Positions 17,601-26,206 of a DNA stretch of 51,083 nucleotides are shown here, piece after piece. Below the pieces are notes generated by a model. It worked only from the letters and a program-made list of their open reading frames with translations, was not told the origin of the DNA and did not search any database. Positions within the stretch are counted from its first letter, which is position 1. Every line of letters begins with the position of its first letter. The DNA is from Chloroflexota bacterium (lineage in GTDB: Bacteria > Chloroflexota > Anaerolineae > Aggregatilineales > Phototrophicaceae): contig JAPPEU010000058.1 in assembly GCA_028875245.1 (NCBI GenBank), positions 1 through 51,083 of the forward strand, written 5' to 3'. The position numbers and the translations under genes were made by a program.

Positions 17601-18126
17601 CGCGGCGGAACAACGCGCCTGCCCGGGCGCGGCAGACCTGAGCGAAGCTTTCGCCCGCTACCTCTTCAAGCTGATGGCTTACAAAGACGAATACGAAGTC
17701 GCTCGCTTAAGCCTCAAAGGCGAAGTGCAGGCGGCGCTGGCGGAGCAATTCGGCGCGCGCGCGAAAATGCACTATCACTTGCAGCCGCCGATTCTGAAAG
17801 CCCTCGGGCTCAAGCGCAAAATCAAAGTGGGGCGCTGGTTCACGCTTGTCTATCGCGGGCTGCGTCAACTGCGTGGCCTGCGTGGCACGCCCTTCGATAT
17901 TTTCGGCTACGATCATGTGCGGCGGACCGAGCGTGATTTGATCGCGCAGTATCGGCGGCTGATCTTCGACGCGGCGGAAGATTTGAGCCGCGAAAATTAT
18001 GATCGCGCGGTCAAGCTGGCGGCGCTGCCCGATATCATCCGCGGCTACGACGAAGTGAAACTGGGGAATGTGGCGCGCTTTTGGGAGGCGGTGCGGGCGC
18101 TGGGTTATTCGCCGCCGGGCGATTAG
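14608..18126 (+). CDS. Fused indolepyruvate:ferredoxin oxidoreductase family protein
   Basis: The 1172-residue protein fuses the subunits of a 2-oxoacid:ferredoxin oxidoreductase. Domains in order: an alpha-type core (about 20-400; TGYRGSPLGALDFVLES); a thiamine-diphosphate domain (about 440-620; YFCSGCPHNRST, GIGCHTLAIL, MGGEGANWVGA); a cysteine-rich iron-sulfur segment (about 650-700; CEGCGDCGSVSNC, then CNKDYTCLDGNC); a gamma domain (about 730-920; LFMGIGGTGVVTSN, LDQTGLSQKGGPVVS); and a C-terminal helical domain of unknown role. Such single-chain enzymes oxidatively decarboxylate aryl- or branched-chain pyruvates to acyl-CoA and occur in many aerobes. The ATG at 14608 follows GGAAGAG. Monocistronic. 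Confidence 0.92.
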   Translation: MLKEQAPLETQISAANFAEFTLEDRYTVDSGRVIMSGIQALARLPMDQHRADKRRGLRTASLITGYRGSPLGALDFVLESIPGLLAEHHVRFVPAVNEELAATAIMGSQTVNMLPGPKYDGVCGIWYGKGPGVDRSGDAFKHANLAGVGKHGGVLALAGDDPSCKSSTIPSHSEVALFDALMPILYPGSAQEILDFGLLGFGLSRFSGLWIGFKIVTDVADEYSSVDVGLERVSIVEPEFELNGQRWRPRQNSDLIAPYSLQQEQEIHDARLDAALAFAKANRINKIAVPTADAWLGIIAAGKTWHDLRGALLEIGLDDGALEKAGIRLLKLGMIFPLERGILREFAAGLEEILVIEEKRSFIEMFCKDALYGSGHAPLIVGKKDEAGNKLVKADYELDADEIVKILGRRLPGRVDAPLLERRLREINRALDLGTIPIVARSPYFCSGCPHNRSTKVPAGSMAVAGIGCHTLAILMDRETGGVTQMGGEGANWVGAETFSDIEHIFQNIGDGTFAHSGSLSIRQATAAGTTMTFKILYNSAVAMTGGQPADGLMPVPELTHLLFAEGVKKTIVVADDPDKFPPDAPWAPGAEVWERDRLEEAQLLLRDTAGVTALVYDQECAANLRRKRRRGYAPDPSLRIVINEAVCEGCGDCGSVSNCLSVQPVETEFGRKTQIHQSSCNKDYTCLDGNCPAFMSVIPDDSRAVAAKPSYRVDHAIAEPARRINGAANILFMGIGGTGVVTSNQVLGTAAALEGYHVRSLDQTGLSQKGGPVVSNLKISSEPIDSAPKIGAAAADAFLVFDALTATEGKNLIRAHPQRSVAIVSSSQVPTGAMVRDTTVEYPEADHLLELINRQTLAGDNVFFDAIGLAEALFHDHMMANMIVIGAAYQAGTLPMSAAAIERAIALNGVKVEDNQHAFRAGRLAVAEPGRLAKLELKRSGALEMKSDPSPAAKALINVVGATGELKRLLEIRAPELIAYQNEAYARTYIDDVKRVYAAEQRACPGAADLSEAFARYLFKLMAYKDEYEVARLSLKGEVQAALAEQFGARAKMHYHLQPPILKALGLKRKIKVGRWFTLVYRGLRQLRGLRGTPFDIFGYDHVRRTERDLIAQYRRLIFDAAEDLSRENYDRAVKLAALPDIIRGYDEVKLGNVARFWEAVRALGYSPPGD

Positions 18127-18156
18127 TTGCTGCTTGCTTATCGTTCTGGCGCCGAG

Positions 18157-18315
18157 TCAGTCGGCGGGCAAGGCAGGCCCAAATGGTCGATGATGGCTTT
18201 GCAGCATCGCGCGGAGTTCTTCTATCGCCTGGCGGTCACTGACAAAGTTCAAAGTGCTTCGCAGGGGCCGCTCCTCAAGTTCGATACGGCCGACGGGGGT
18301 GTCTTCGCTGGGCAT
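18157..18315 (-). CDS. Small hypothetical protein (52 residues)
   Basis: The ATG at 18315 has GAGGT 7 nt upstream on the minus strand. The product, beginning MPSEDTPVGRIELEERPL and containing FVSDRQAIEELRAMLQSHH, looks like a small soluble helical protein. I do not recognise a family. It lies 73 bp downstream of the small membrane protein on the same strand, so both may share a transcript. The coding case rests on the ribosome site and plausible composition only. Confidence 0.4.
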   Translation of the reverse strand: MPSEDTPVGRIELEERPLRSTLNFVSDRQAIEELRAMLQSHHRPFGPALPAD

Positions 18316-18388
18316 AGAATAACCTCGGGCCAAGCCTGAGGATCTGTCTATGCTATCGCAAGCGGCCGCCTTCGGCTTGCGCGCGCGG

Positions 18389-18568
18389 TCAGGAGTTGGC
18401 TTGCGCCTGGATTTTCTTCTTCCCGCTCTCATCAAGCTCGCGATAAAATTTGCGCAGGGCGGACAGCACCGCCTGGCGGATGATGAAATAGGGAACGACC
18501 ACGAGCATAAGCACTATGAGCAGCATCTGTACGACAATCGCCAATTCAATCATTCCCGTATTGAGCAT
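18389..18568 (-). CDS. Small single-helix membrane protein (59 residues)
   Basis: The ATG at 18568 follows GGAGGTGTAAC, a strong ribosome site that rules out the upstream in-frame ATG at 18592. One hydrophobic helix (IELAIVVQMLLIVLMLVVVP) is followed by a basic, charged tail (LRKFYRELDESGKKKIQ). The protein is probably inner-membrane with a cytoplasmic C-terminus. No family is recognised. It may be cotranscribed with the 52-residue gene downstream. Confidence 0.6.
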   Translation of the reverse strand: MLNTGMIELAIVVQMLLIVLMLVVVPYFIIRQAVLSALRKFYRELDESGKKKIQAQANS

Positions 18569-18617
18569 GTTACACCTCCATAGCGCGTTCAAATGATCCG
18601 AGCAGCCGCAAAGAACG

Positions 18618-20090
18618 TTACTCCCACCCCGAGTGCTGACTCCCTCTAATCATTGACTGACACTCTTCCGAGTCAAAATAGTCGCGCACCCACTCAGCCC
18701 GTTCGCGCGCCGTTTCCCGTACCAACTGCGCCAAGCCCTCATCTTTCATCCAATTCGCCTTCTTGTTCTCGCGCAGTAAGCCACGCAGTGTCAGGTATTG
18801 CCCTTTCCTGCCGTTGCAGGGGCGGCAGAGCAAGATGCGGTTGCGGATGTGATTCTCGCCGCCGTCCACCCGCGGGGTGATGTGATCCAGTTCCATGAAC
18901 TCGCGTTCCAGTTCGCGTCCACAGCCGGCGCAGATGACATTGCCATTGCTTCGCTGCGCGTATTCCAATATCTTCACCATCTGCCGATGCGACAGCTTCT
19001 CCCATGCTTCCATGGCGCGCCTTATCTTCAGCTTGAGCCCCGGCGCCGCTAATTCGTTGTCGTCTGTGCGGCGCGGCGGCTCGGTATCGTAGTGAACTTG
19101 CGGCAAAGTCACATGGTTTTTGTCGTCAAAGCGTAAGACGGTATCCCGCTCCATCCGCTCCATCACTTGCGTATACGCCCCGTCCCAGATGTCCATGCCT
19201 ACCCATTGTCGTTTCAAGCGTTCGGCGGCGATGGGCGTGGTGGCGCATCCGCAGAAGGGATCCAGCACAATGTCGCCTACATTGCTACTAGCTCTGATGA
19301 TTCGTTCGTAAAGGGCAAGCGGCTTTTGAGTTGGATAGCCGGTGCGCTCGCGCTGATTAGTTAGGATTGGAATGTCCGACCACCAATCTTCCGGTACTTT
19401 TCCGCCTCCAAATTCGCTTTCAACCTCGGTTGCGCTTCTGCGGTCGGCTGTTTTGACCGAAGCTGATATGATGCTGCGTTTCCCTTCAATACGCCCGCGT
19501 CTGGCGATGGTTTCGTGATGATATGGAATGCGTATTTCCTCCCGGTTAAAGGTCTGATTTCTACTTTTTGTATAAAAGAGAATGGTGTCGTGCTTGCGAG
19601 GAAACCATCTCTTTGTATTGGAAGGACCAGTGTAGCACCAGGCAATTTCATTGCGAAAGTTAGCAGATCCGAAGATGCCGTCCATCAGACACTTGGTATA
19701 AGCGTGCGCGGTATGGTCACAGTGCAGATAAATGCTGCCATCCTGCCGCAATACCCGCCGCATCTCCATAAGACGAACACCAAGCCAACACAGAAACGCA
19801 GCCATGTCATCGCCATAGCTCGCCCGCGCCGCGTCAACCACCTCGTATACACCGCGCCAGTCATCCTTTATCGCTTCCCACCATTCCTCTTGCACATCAT
19901 CGTCCCAGCGCCAGCGGTCTTTGAAGCGGGCGCCAGCCGCCAGGCTATCGGGCGTGGCGTGGAAATCTCGGTTCTTGTTGAAGGGTGGATCGGTGGCGAT
20001 TAGATGCACGGTTTCGCTGTTCATCCCGCGCAGGAAATCCAGGTTGTCGCCGTGATATAGAGTGCGGTTCTGGAAGTTGGGTTCTGCCAC
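18618..20090 (-). CDS. DNA methyltransferase fused to an HNH domain (copy 1)
   Basis: I place the start at GTG 20090 (VAEPNFQNRTLYHGDN), matching the start of the paralogue at 36324; an in-frame ATG at 20204 would add 38 residues unlike the family. Motif IV (ATDPPFNKN) comes first and motif I (LDPFCGCATTPIAAE) comes late, the order of beta-class N4-cytosine or N6-adenine methyltransferases. Between them is the target-recognition region, which is unlike that of the paralogue. A C-terminal HNH domain follows: CAGC, ELDHITPR, ENHIRNRILLCRPCNGRKG. It could modify DNA and, through HNH, also nick or cut it. No separate restriction gene is adjacent. Divergent from the dehydrogenase at 20308. Confidence 0.88.
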   Translation of the reverse strand: MAEPNFQNRTLYHGDNLDFLRGMNSETVHLIATDPPFNKNRDFHATPDSLAAGARFKDRWRWDDDVQEEWWEAIKDDWRGVYEVVDAARASYGDDMAAFLCWLGVRLMEMRRVLRQDGSIYLHCDHTAHAYTKCLMDGIFGSANFRNEIAWCYTGPSNTKRWFPRKHDTILFYTKSRNQTFNREEIRIPYHHETIARRGRIEGKRSIISASVKTADRRSATEVESEFGGGKVPEDWWSDIPILTNQRERTGYPTQKPLALYERIIRASSNVGDIVLDPFCGCATTPIAAERLKRQWVGMDIWDGAYTQVMERMERDTVLRFDDKNHVTLPQVHYDTEPPRRTDDNELAAPGLKLKIRRAMEAWEKLSHRQMVKILEYAQRSNGNVICAGCGRELEREFMELDHITPRVDGGENHIRNRILLCRPCNGRKGQYLTLRGLLRENKKANWMKDEGLAQLVRETARERAEWVRDYFDSEECQSMIRGSQHSGWE

Positions 20091-20307
20091 GTCGTATAAT
20101 TCAAAATAGCTGGAACAGTTAAGCGTTTCATGGCGCGATGAAGGGGCTAATGCCATGAAAAGCGTTTCACAAGATAGCATAGTCCATTCTGCTGGGCTAC
20201 GCAATACATTGGCTGAGTGATGCCCCCTCGACCTGTACCCCGCCCACCTTTCACGTTACCATTGCCCGCATCCAGTCGGACGGGCACAAGATACGAGGAT
20301 GAGCGAC

Positions 20308-21201
20308 ATGAGCGAGAAAATCGGATTCATCGGCCTGGGCATCATGGGCCGCGGCATGGTCGACAACTTGATGAAAGCCGGCTTTGCGGTCACCGTTTGG
20401 AATCGCACCGCGAGCCGCATGACGCCTTTTTTGGAGCGGGGCGCCGACGGGGCGGATTCACCCAAAGCGGTCGCGGCAGCCAGCGACATCACCATCATCT
20501 GCGTCAGCGATACGCCCGATGTCGAGGCGGTTGTGCTGGGCGCGGACGGTGTGATTGAGGGCGCCTCGGCCGGCGATCTTGTGATAGACATGAGCACGAT
20601 CAACCCGGTCAACACAGTCGAAATCGGCGAACAGCTTAAGGCCAAGGGCGCGGCCATGCTCGACGCGCCGATCAGCGGGGGCAGCGAAGGCGCCGCCAAT
20701 GGCACGCTCAGCATCATGATCGGCGGGAGCGAAGACGATGTGGCGCGGGCTATGCCCTGTTTCGAGGCGATGGGCAGCACCATCACCCATGTCGGCGAGG
20801 CGGGCGCGGGGCAGACGGTCAAGCTGTCAAATCAGATTCTTTGCGTGGTGAATATGCTGGCGGCGAGCGAGGCCCTGCTCTTCGCGCAGGCGGGCGGCGT
20901 CGATCTGGACAAGATGCTGCAGGCGGTGACCGGCGGCGCGGCCGGCAGCTGGATGCTGGCGAACCGGGGCCCGCAGGTGATCCGCGATTATTGGGCGCCG
21001 GGCTTCTCGATTGACTTGCAGCAAAAGGACCTGCGGCTGGTGCTGGGCGCGGCTGATGAGATGGGCATCCCGGTGATCGCGACCGCGCTCTGCTTCAACC
21101 TGTATCGGACGCTGCAGGCGCAGGGGCTGGGCGGCGAAGGCAACCACGGCATCATCAAGGCGCTGGAAGCGATGGCGGGGATTGAGGCGCGCTTGACTTG
21201 A
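20308..21201 (+). CDS. NAD(P)-dependent beta-hydroxyacid dehydrogenase (3-hydroxyisobutyrate / tartronate semialdehyde reductase family)
   Basis: Two ATGs are possible. GAGG abuts the first (20299) but lies 9 nt before the second (20308), which therefore is the better start and gives MSEKIGFIGLG. The 297-residue protein has the Rossmann motif FIGLGIMGRGM, the substrate motif DAPISGGSEGAANGTLSIM, and the catalytic lysine in GQTVKLSNQ. The enzyme interconverts a beta-hydroxy acid and its semialdehyde in the cytoplasm, for example in glycerate, sugar-acid or valine breakdown. The nearby sugar-acid dehydratase and ThuA gene favour a sugar-acid role, but this is inference. Confidence 0.88.
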   Translation: MSEKIGFIGLGIMGRGMVDNLMKAGFAVTVWNRTASRMTPFLERGADGADSPKAVAAASDITIICVSDTPDVEAVVLGADGVIEGASAGDLVIDMSTINPVNTVEIGEQLKAKGAAMLDAPISGGSEGAANGTLSIMIGGSEDDVARAMPCFEAMGSTITHVGEAGAGQTVKLSNQILCVVNMLAASEALLFAQAGGVDLDKMLQAVTGGAAGSWMLANRGPQVIRDYWAPGFSIDLQQKDLRLVLGAADEMGIPVIATALCFNLYRTLQAQGLGGEGNHGIIKALEAMAGIEARLT

Positions 21202-21292
21202 AGGGGTTCAACGCGCCATAAACCGAAACCGAACATTTCATGCGGAGATGTGTTATTCTCATCGTGTACGCTTACGACAATTGGAGCGGATG

Positions 21293-21874
21293 ATGGCGAC
21301 AGAGGTAGCGGAACGCCTGCTGACCGTAGACGAATTCTTGGAATGGGAAAGCCAACAAACCTTTAGACATGAATTGGTAAAGGGCAGGGTCGTTCAAATG
21401 CCAGGAGCAAGCAGACCGCACAATCGTATCGTCCTGGACCTTGCCCGCGCGCTTGAGGATAGACTGCACAGCCAGGCATGTGAGGTGTTTGCCGTTGAAG
21501 TCGGTGTGCTGGTCGATCTCGCGGGGACATACACCTACCCCGATGTGATGGTTGTATGTGGTGAACAGAAAATTCGCGCCGACGCTCCGCAGTCTTCGCT
21601 GGAGAATCCTACGCTGCTTTTTGAGGTCTTGTCACCATCCACGGAAACGTATGACCGCAATCAAAAGTTGGACCAGTACCGACAGATTCCTTCGCTTCTG
21701 GGCTATTTTCTCGTCGCGCAAGACAAGCCGCTGATTGAAGCGCACACGCGCACTTTCGACGACTGGCAGTATCGCGAGTATGCCGGGTTGGATGCCAGCC
21801 TGCACATTCCGACGCCGGACTGCGAGATACCGCTCAGCGATATCTATCGCCGCGTGAGCTTCGCGGACCTATAA
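21293..21874 (+). CDS. Uma2 family nuclease-like protein (tandem pair A, copy 1)
   Basis: The 193-residue start (ATG 21293, GGAG 6 nt upstream) matches its neighbour exactly in length. Motifs: LLTVDEFLEWESQQTFRHEL, then VVQMPGASRPHN, acidic residues in TYPDVMVV and NPTLLFEVLSPSTE, and RNQKLDQYRQIPSLLGYFLV. This subfamily (LxWESQQ) differs from the MAIQE type at 3785 and 26207. A PD-(D/E)XK-like fold is expected. Its stop codon lies in a 70-bp segment that is repeated after the next Uma2 gene. Confidence 0.88.
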   Translation: MATEVAERLLTVDEFLEWESQQTFRHELVKGRVVQMPGASRPHNRIVLDLARALEDRLHSQACEVFAVEVGVLVDLAGTYTYPDVMVVCGEQKIRADAPQSSLENPTLLFEVLSPSTETYDRNQKLDQYRQIPSLLGYFLVAQDKPLIEAHTRTFDDWQYREYAGLDASLHIPTPDCEIPLSDIYRRVSFADL

Positions 21875-21926
21875 TCCGATCCGGTTACACCGGCCGCAGT
21901 GCGAAAGCAATCAATTGTAAATCGCC
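21857..21926 (+). repeat. Duplicated 3' flank of Uma2 pair A, copy 1
   Basis: The last codons of the gene plus about 52 bp downstream match 22591-22659 at nearly every position, with one indel. Core: TTACACCG, then GCAGTGCGAAAGCAATCAAT. The two copies are 734 bp apart, so gene and tail were duplicated together. Confidence 0.8.
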
Positions 21927-22026
21927 TTCGCAGCGTGGATAGAAGCGCGTTTGTATCCACTTACGCGAATACGGGGCCATGATGTGGTATGATGTGGCTC
22001 CACAGCCTAGAAAGGCGGCGCCTATA

Positions 22027-22608
22027 ATGGCAGAGCAGTTAGCGGAATACTTGGTGAGCGCTGCGGACTATTTGGCTTGGGAGAGTCAGCAGCCCTGCAA
22101 GTATGAACTCATCGAGAACAGGATATATCCCATGACCGGCGCAAGCCTCTCGCATAACTATATATGCACGCGGCTGGCAGTTGCGCTGGACAGCAGACTG
22201 TCACAACGAGGCTGTGCAGTTTACACTAGCGACATGCGGGTGCAAGTCGAAGAATCGGGGACCTACACGTACCCCGATTTGGTGGTCTTGTGCAGCCAGC
22301 CGCGAGTTCGACCGTACGCAGAACAAGATACCCTGCTTAATCCTACTCTTCTTTTCGAAATCCTGTCACCGTCGACTGAGTTGATAGACCGCAAGCAGAA
22401 ACAGGCGCAATATCTCGAAATCCCGTCCTTGCATGGCTATTTTCTAGTCTCCCAGGGCAAACCGCTTATCGAAGCCCATACGCGCAGTGCCGATGATTGG
22501 AGGCTTCGCATTTTCTCGGGAATGGACGCCACGCTAGTCATCCCGGCGCCGGATTGCGCGATTCCGTTGCGCGAGATATACCAGCAGGTCAGCTTCGCGG
22601 ATTTATAA
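22027..22608 (+). CDS. Uma2 family nuclease-like protein (tandem pair A, copy 2)
   Basis: ATG 22027 gives 193 residues, equal to copy 1; an upstream in-frame ATG at 21979 would add 16 residues. It opens MAEQLAEYLVSAADYLAWES and keeps YPMTGASLSHNY, TYPDLVVL and NPTLLFEILSPSTE. The N-terminal half has diverged from copy 1, while the C-terminal end (PTPDCEIPL / PAPDCAIPL, then SFADL) and the 3' flank are nearly the same. It precedes the ThuA gene by 106 bp. Confidence 0.88.
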   Translation: MAEQLAEYLVSAADYLAWESQQPCKYELIENRIYPMTGASLSHNYICTRLAVALDSRLSQRGCAVYTSDMRVQVEESGTYTYPDLVVLCSQPRVRPYAEQDTLLNPTLLFEILSPSTELIDRKQKQAQYLEIPSLHGYFLVSQGKPLIEAHTRSADDWRLRIFSGMDATLVIPAPDCAIPLREIYQQVSFADL

Positions 22609-22659
22609 TCCGATCCGGTTACACCGCCGCAGTGCGAAAGCAATCAATTGTAAATCGCC
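22591..22659 (+). repeat. Duplicated 3' flank of Uma2 pair A, copy 2
   Basis: This is the second copy of the tail at 21857-21926. It spans the gene's stop codon and the start of the gap before the ThuA gene. Confidence 0.8.
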
Positions 22660-22714
22660 CCCGAAGCGGGCATAATCTCCCCCATTCAAAAGATGCTGTG
22701 TTGAGAGGAAGCTG

Positions 22715-23431
<717 letters not shown>

Positions 23432-23504
23432 ACCCAAACAAGTGAGTTGCCCGCCAATGACAGAAATATGTCGCGGCGGCTATCACGTATCAACAGAACC
23501 TTTA

Positions 23505-23592
23505 GGGCGTTTGACCCGCAGTGTCTACGCGCGGCGCTGAAACGCCCACCGTAGAATGCAAAAAATGAAGGGGCGACATATCATGCCGCCCG
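23505..23592. repeat. Two palindromic repeats before the dehydrogenase pair
   Basis: 23505-23547 runs from GGGCGTTTGACCCGC through GTCTACGCGCGGCGC to GAAACGCCC, ends complementary. It recurs at 13778 and 43161. 23570-23592 is a second GGGGCGACAT...GCCGCCC stem-loop, 22 bp before the next start codon. Confidence 0.65.
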
Positions 23593-23613
23593 CAAACTTC
23601 AAAAGGAAAATAC

Positions 23614-24711
23614 ATGGAAGCGTTAAACGTTGGCATCATCGGCACGGGCAATATCGCTCCGGCTTACATACAAGGCTGCGCGCCATTTGATGTGATCAAA
23701 CTGACGGCTTGCGCGGATATTCTAAAAGATCGCGCCCAGGCCTTCGCCACCGAGCACGGACTCACGGCTTACAGCGTCGACGATTTGCTGGCGCGGGACG
23801 ATATCGACATCGTCATTAACCTGACCTTGCCAGCCACCCATGCCGAGGTCTCGCTGCAGATCATTGAGGCGGGCAAGCACGCCTACTGCGAGAAACCGCT
23901 GGCGATCAGCCGCGCCGATGGCGAGGGGGTCATCAAGGCGGCAGCGGCGGCCGGCCGGCGCATGGGCTGCGCGCCCGATACCTTCCTCGGCGGCGGCGGT
24001 CAAACCGCGCGCAAAGTGATTGATGATGGCCTGATCGGCGCGCCAATTGCGGCGACCGCGACCTGGCTCTCGCATGGTCACGAAAGCTGGCACCCCAACG
24101 CCGGCTTCTATTACCTCGAAGGCGGCGGACCCATGCTCGACATGGGTCCCTACTATGTGACAGCGCTGATCAACCTGATGGGACCGGTCGCGCGAGTATC
24201 GGGCGCGGCGCGCATGACCTTTGCCGAGCGCGTCGCCACCAGCGAAGCGCTGATGGGTCAGCGGCTGCCGGTCGAGGTCAACACGCATGTCGCCGGCACG
24301 CTCGAATTTGAAAGCGGCGCTATCGCAACCGTGATCATGAGCTTTGACGTATGGGGACACAACCTGCCCTTGATCGAGATTCACGGCGAAGACGGCTCGC
24401 TCAGCGTGCCCGACCCCAACCGCTTTGACGGCGACGTATCGATTCTGAAAGGCGGGACGCGCGACTGGGTCGATATTCCGCTTTCGCATTCGACCAACAT
24501 CGGCCGCGGCGCCGGCGTCGCCGATATGGCGCAGGCGATTCAGTCAGGGCGGCCGCATCGGGCCAGTGGCGATCTCGCTTTTCATGCCCTGGACATCATG
24601 CTGGCGCTGGAAGAGTCCTCAGAGCAGGGACGGCATATCGAGATCAAGAGCACGCTGGAGCAGCCCGCGGCGCTGCCGGCCGGCTTGCCTGACGGCGTAC
24701 TGGATTCATAG
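23614..24711 (+). CDS. Gfo/Idh/MocA family oxidoreductase (tandem copy 1)
   Basis: The 365-residue protein begins MEALNVGIIGTGNIAPAYI, the NAD(P)-binding motif. The family's EKP motif is in AYCEKPLAISRADG, and the catalytic-region sequence GPMLDMGPYYVTALINLMGP follows. The last 15 residues are proline/alanine-rich. These enzymes oxidise sugars, inositols or amino sugars. The neighbour at 24875 is a close paralogue; ThuA upstream and an IlvD-type dehydratase downstream fit oxidation of a sugar to an acid followed by dehydration. AAAAGGAAA precedes the ATG. Confidence 0.92.
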   Translation: MEALNVGIIGTGNIAPAYIQGCAPFDVIKLTACADILKDRAQAFATEHGLTAYSVDDLLARDDIDIVINLTLPATHAEVSLQIIEAGKHAYCEKPLAISRADGEGVIKAAAAAGRRMGCAPDTFLGGGGQTARKVIDDGLIGAPIAATATWLSHGHESWHPNAGFYYLEGGGPMLDMGPYYVTALINLMGPVARVSGAARMTFAERVATSEALMGQRLPVEVNTHVAGTLEFESGAIATVIMSFDVWGHNLPLIEIHGEDGSLSVPDPNRFDGDVSILKGGTRDWVDIPLSHSTNIGRGAGVADMAQAIQSGRPHRASGDLAFHALDIMLALEESSEQGRHIEIKSTLEQPAALPAGLPDGVLDS

Positions 24712-24874
24712 CCGCGACGCGCTTGCAGATGCCTTTCGCTGAAGCGCCCGTTGCTTATTCGCAATCATCGTCAGGCAACTCGCCGCCGCGCCTGGACACT
24801 GCGGTTAAGCCGCCCCTGCAACTTCAAAATAAAGAGAGTGTGAAGCCAAAGACCGTCTTGAATAAGGAGAGACC

Positions 24875-25960
24875 GTGGACACATTGAACGTTGGCATCAT
24901 CGGCACGGGCAATATCGCGCCGGCTTACATCGAAGGTTGCGCCGGTTTTGACAATATCAAGATCACCGCCTGCGCCGATATCCTGGCCGACCGCGCGGGC
25001 GCCTTCGCCGCTGAGCACGGGTTGATCGCCTGCAGCGTCGACGACCTGCTGGCGCACGACGATATTGATATCGTCGTCAATTTGACGATTCCGGCCGCCC
25101 ATGCCGAAGTCTCGCTGCAGATCATCGAGGCGGGCAAACATGCCTACTGCGAAAAGCCGCTCGCGATCAATCGCGCGGATGGATTGCGGGTCATTGAAGC
25201 GGCGAATGCGGCGGGCCTCCGCATCGGCTGCGCGCCCGATACCTTCCTCGGCGGCGGCCTGCAAACCGCGCGCAAAGCCATCGACGACGGCCTGATCGGG
25301 AAGCCGATCGCGGCGACGGCGGTCTTCATGGCGCATGGGCCGGAAAGCTGGCACCCAAACCCGGGCATCTTCTACCAAATAGGCGCCGGCCCGCTCTTCG
25401 ATATGGGTCCCTACTATCTGACGGCGCTGGTCCATCTGATGGGACCTGTCGCGCGCGTCTCGGCGTCGGCGGGCATGAGCTTCCCCGAGCGCGTCGCCAC
25501 CAGCGAAGCCTTGATGGGCGCGCGCCTGCCGGTCGAAGTCAACACGCATATCGCCGGGACGCTGGAATTCGCGAGCGGCGCCATCGCCAGCGTCATCACC
25601 AGCTTTGACATTTGGGGACACCACCTGCCGAACATGGAGATTCACGGCGAAGACGCTTCAATGAGCGTGGGCGACCCCAATCATTTTCATGGCGCGATCC
25701 ACATCGTCAAAGGCGGTTCGCGGGAATGGGTCGAAATGCCGCATACGCACCGCACGGACATCGGGCGCGGCGCCGGCGTCGCCGATATGGCCGCCGCCAT
25801 TCAGGCCGGGCGTCCGCATCGGATCAGCGGCGAGCTGGCTTTCCACGTGCTGGACATCATGTGCGCGCTGGAAGAATCGGCGGCGCAGGGACGGCGCATT
25901 GAGCTTCAGAGCGCGGTGGCGCAGCCAGAGGCGCTGCCGGTGAACGTACTGGACGAATAG
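24875..25960 (+). CDS. Gfo/Idh/MocA family oxidoreductase (tandem copy 2)
   Basis: This 361-residue paralogue starts at GTG 24875, with AAGGAG 5 nt upstream. It opens with the same NVGIIGTGNIAPAYI block and keeps EKPLAINRADG and GPLFDMGPYYLTALVHLMGP. Most residues match copy 1, with changes concentrated in the substrate-side C-terminal domain, so the two may act on different sugars or form a pair. The 163-bp gap between them carries a partial GCGTTTC-type palindrome near 24735. Confidence 0.92.
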   Translation: MDTLNVGIIGTGNIAPAYIEGCAGFDNIKITACADILADRAGAFAAEHGLIACSVDDLLAHDDIDIVVNLTIPAAHAEVSLQIIEAGKHAYCEKPLAINRADGLRVIEAANAAGLRIGCAPDTFLGGGLQTARKAIDDGLIGKPIAATAVFMAHGPESWHPNPGIFYQIGAGPLFDMGPYYLTALVHLMGPVARVSASAGMSFPERVATSEALMGARLPVEVNTHIAGTLEFASGAIASVITSFDIWGHHLPNMEIHGEDASMSVGDPNHFHGAIHIVKGGSREWVEMPHTHRTDIGRGAGVADMAAAIQAGRPHRISGELAFHVLDIMCALEESAAQGRRIELQSAVAQPEALPVNVLDE

Positions 25961-26058
25961 GATGCCTGAGAAGGCACTTCTATTTTTCACCACCGAGGAC
26001 AGCGAGTATTTCGAGGACACAGAGGCATACTTCGTAAAGCAGTTGGTATCCTCGTCGG

Positions 26059-26145
26059 CTAAAACTTCGGCTGCCAGACCGGTCCAGCCGGATCCCTTCC
26101 ACGCGGGAAGTCGCAGCCCAGCGGCGCTTGATTGGCGTTGCCCAT
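26059..26145 (-). pseudogene. Relic of the ilvD 3' end, copy 1
   Basis: Read on the minus strand this segment encodes NQAPLGCDFPRGRDPAGPVW followed by QPKF and a stop. That is nearly the C-terminus of the dehydratase at 27493 (NQAPLGCDFDFLRGRDPAG...). No upstream dehydratase coding sequence exists here, so it is a duplicated gene end. Confidence 0.75.
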
Positions 26146-26206
26146 AACCCAATTGACATAGATTGCGTTATACTCGTTTTGAGAGAGCCACGTTCGTGAG
26201 GCAGGG

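Noticed and set aside
20091..20204. Longer N-terminus for the first methyltransferase-HNH protein
   Set aside because: The extra 38 residues have no counterpart in the paralogue at 36324, whose start aligns with GTG 20090.
26153..26174. TTGACA followed by TATACT as a Uma2 promoter
   Set aside because: The spacing is only 10 bp, too short for a sigma-70 promoter. The -10-like box may still be used, but the pair cannot be.
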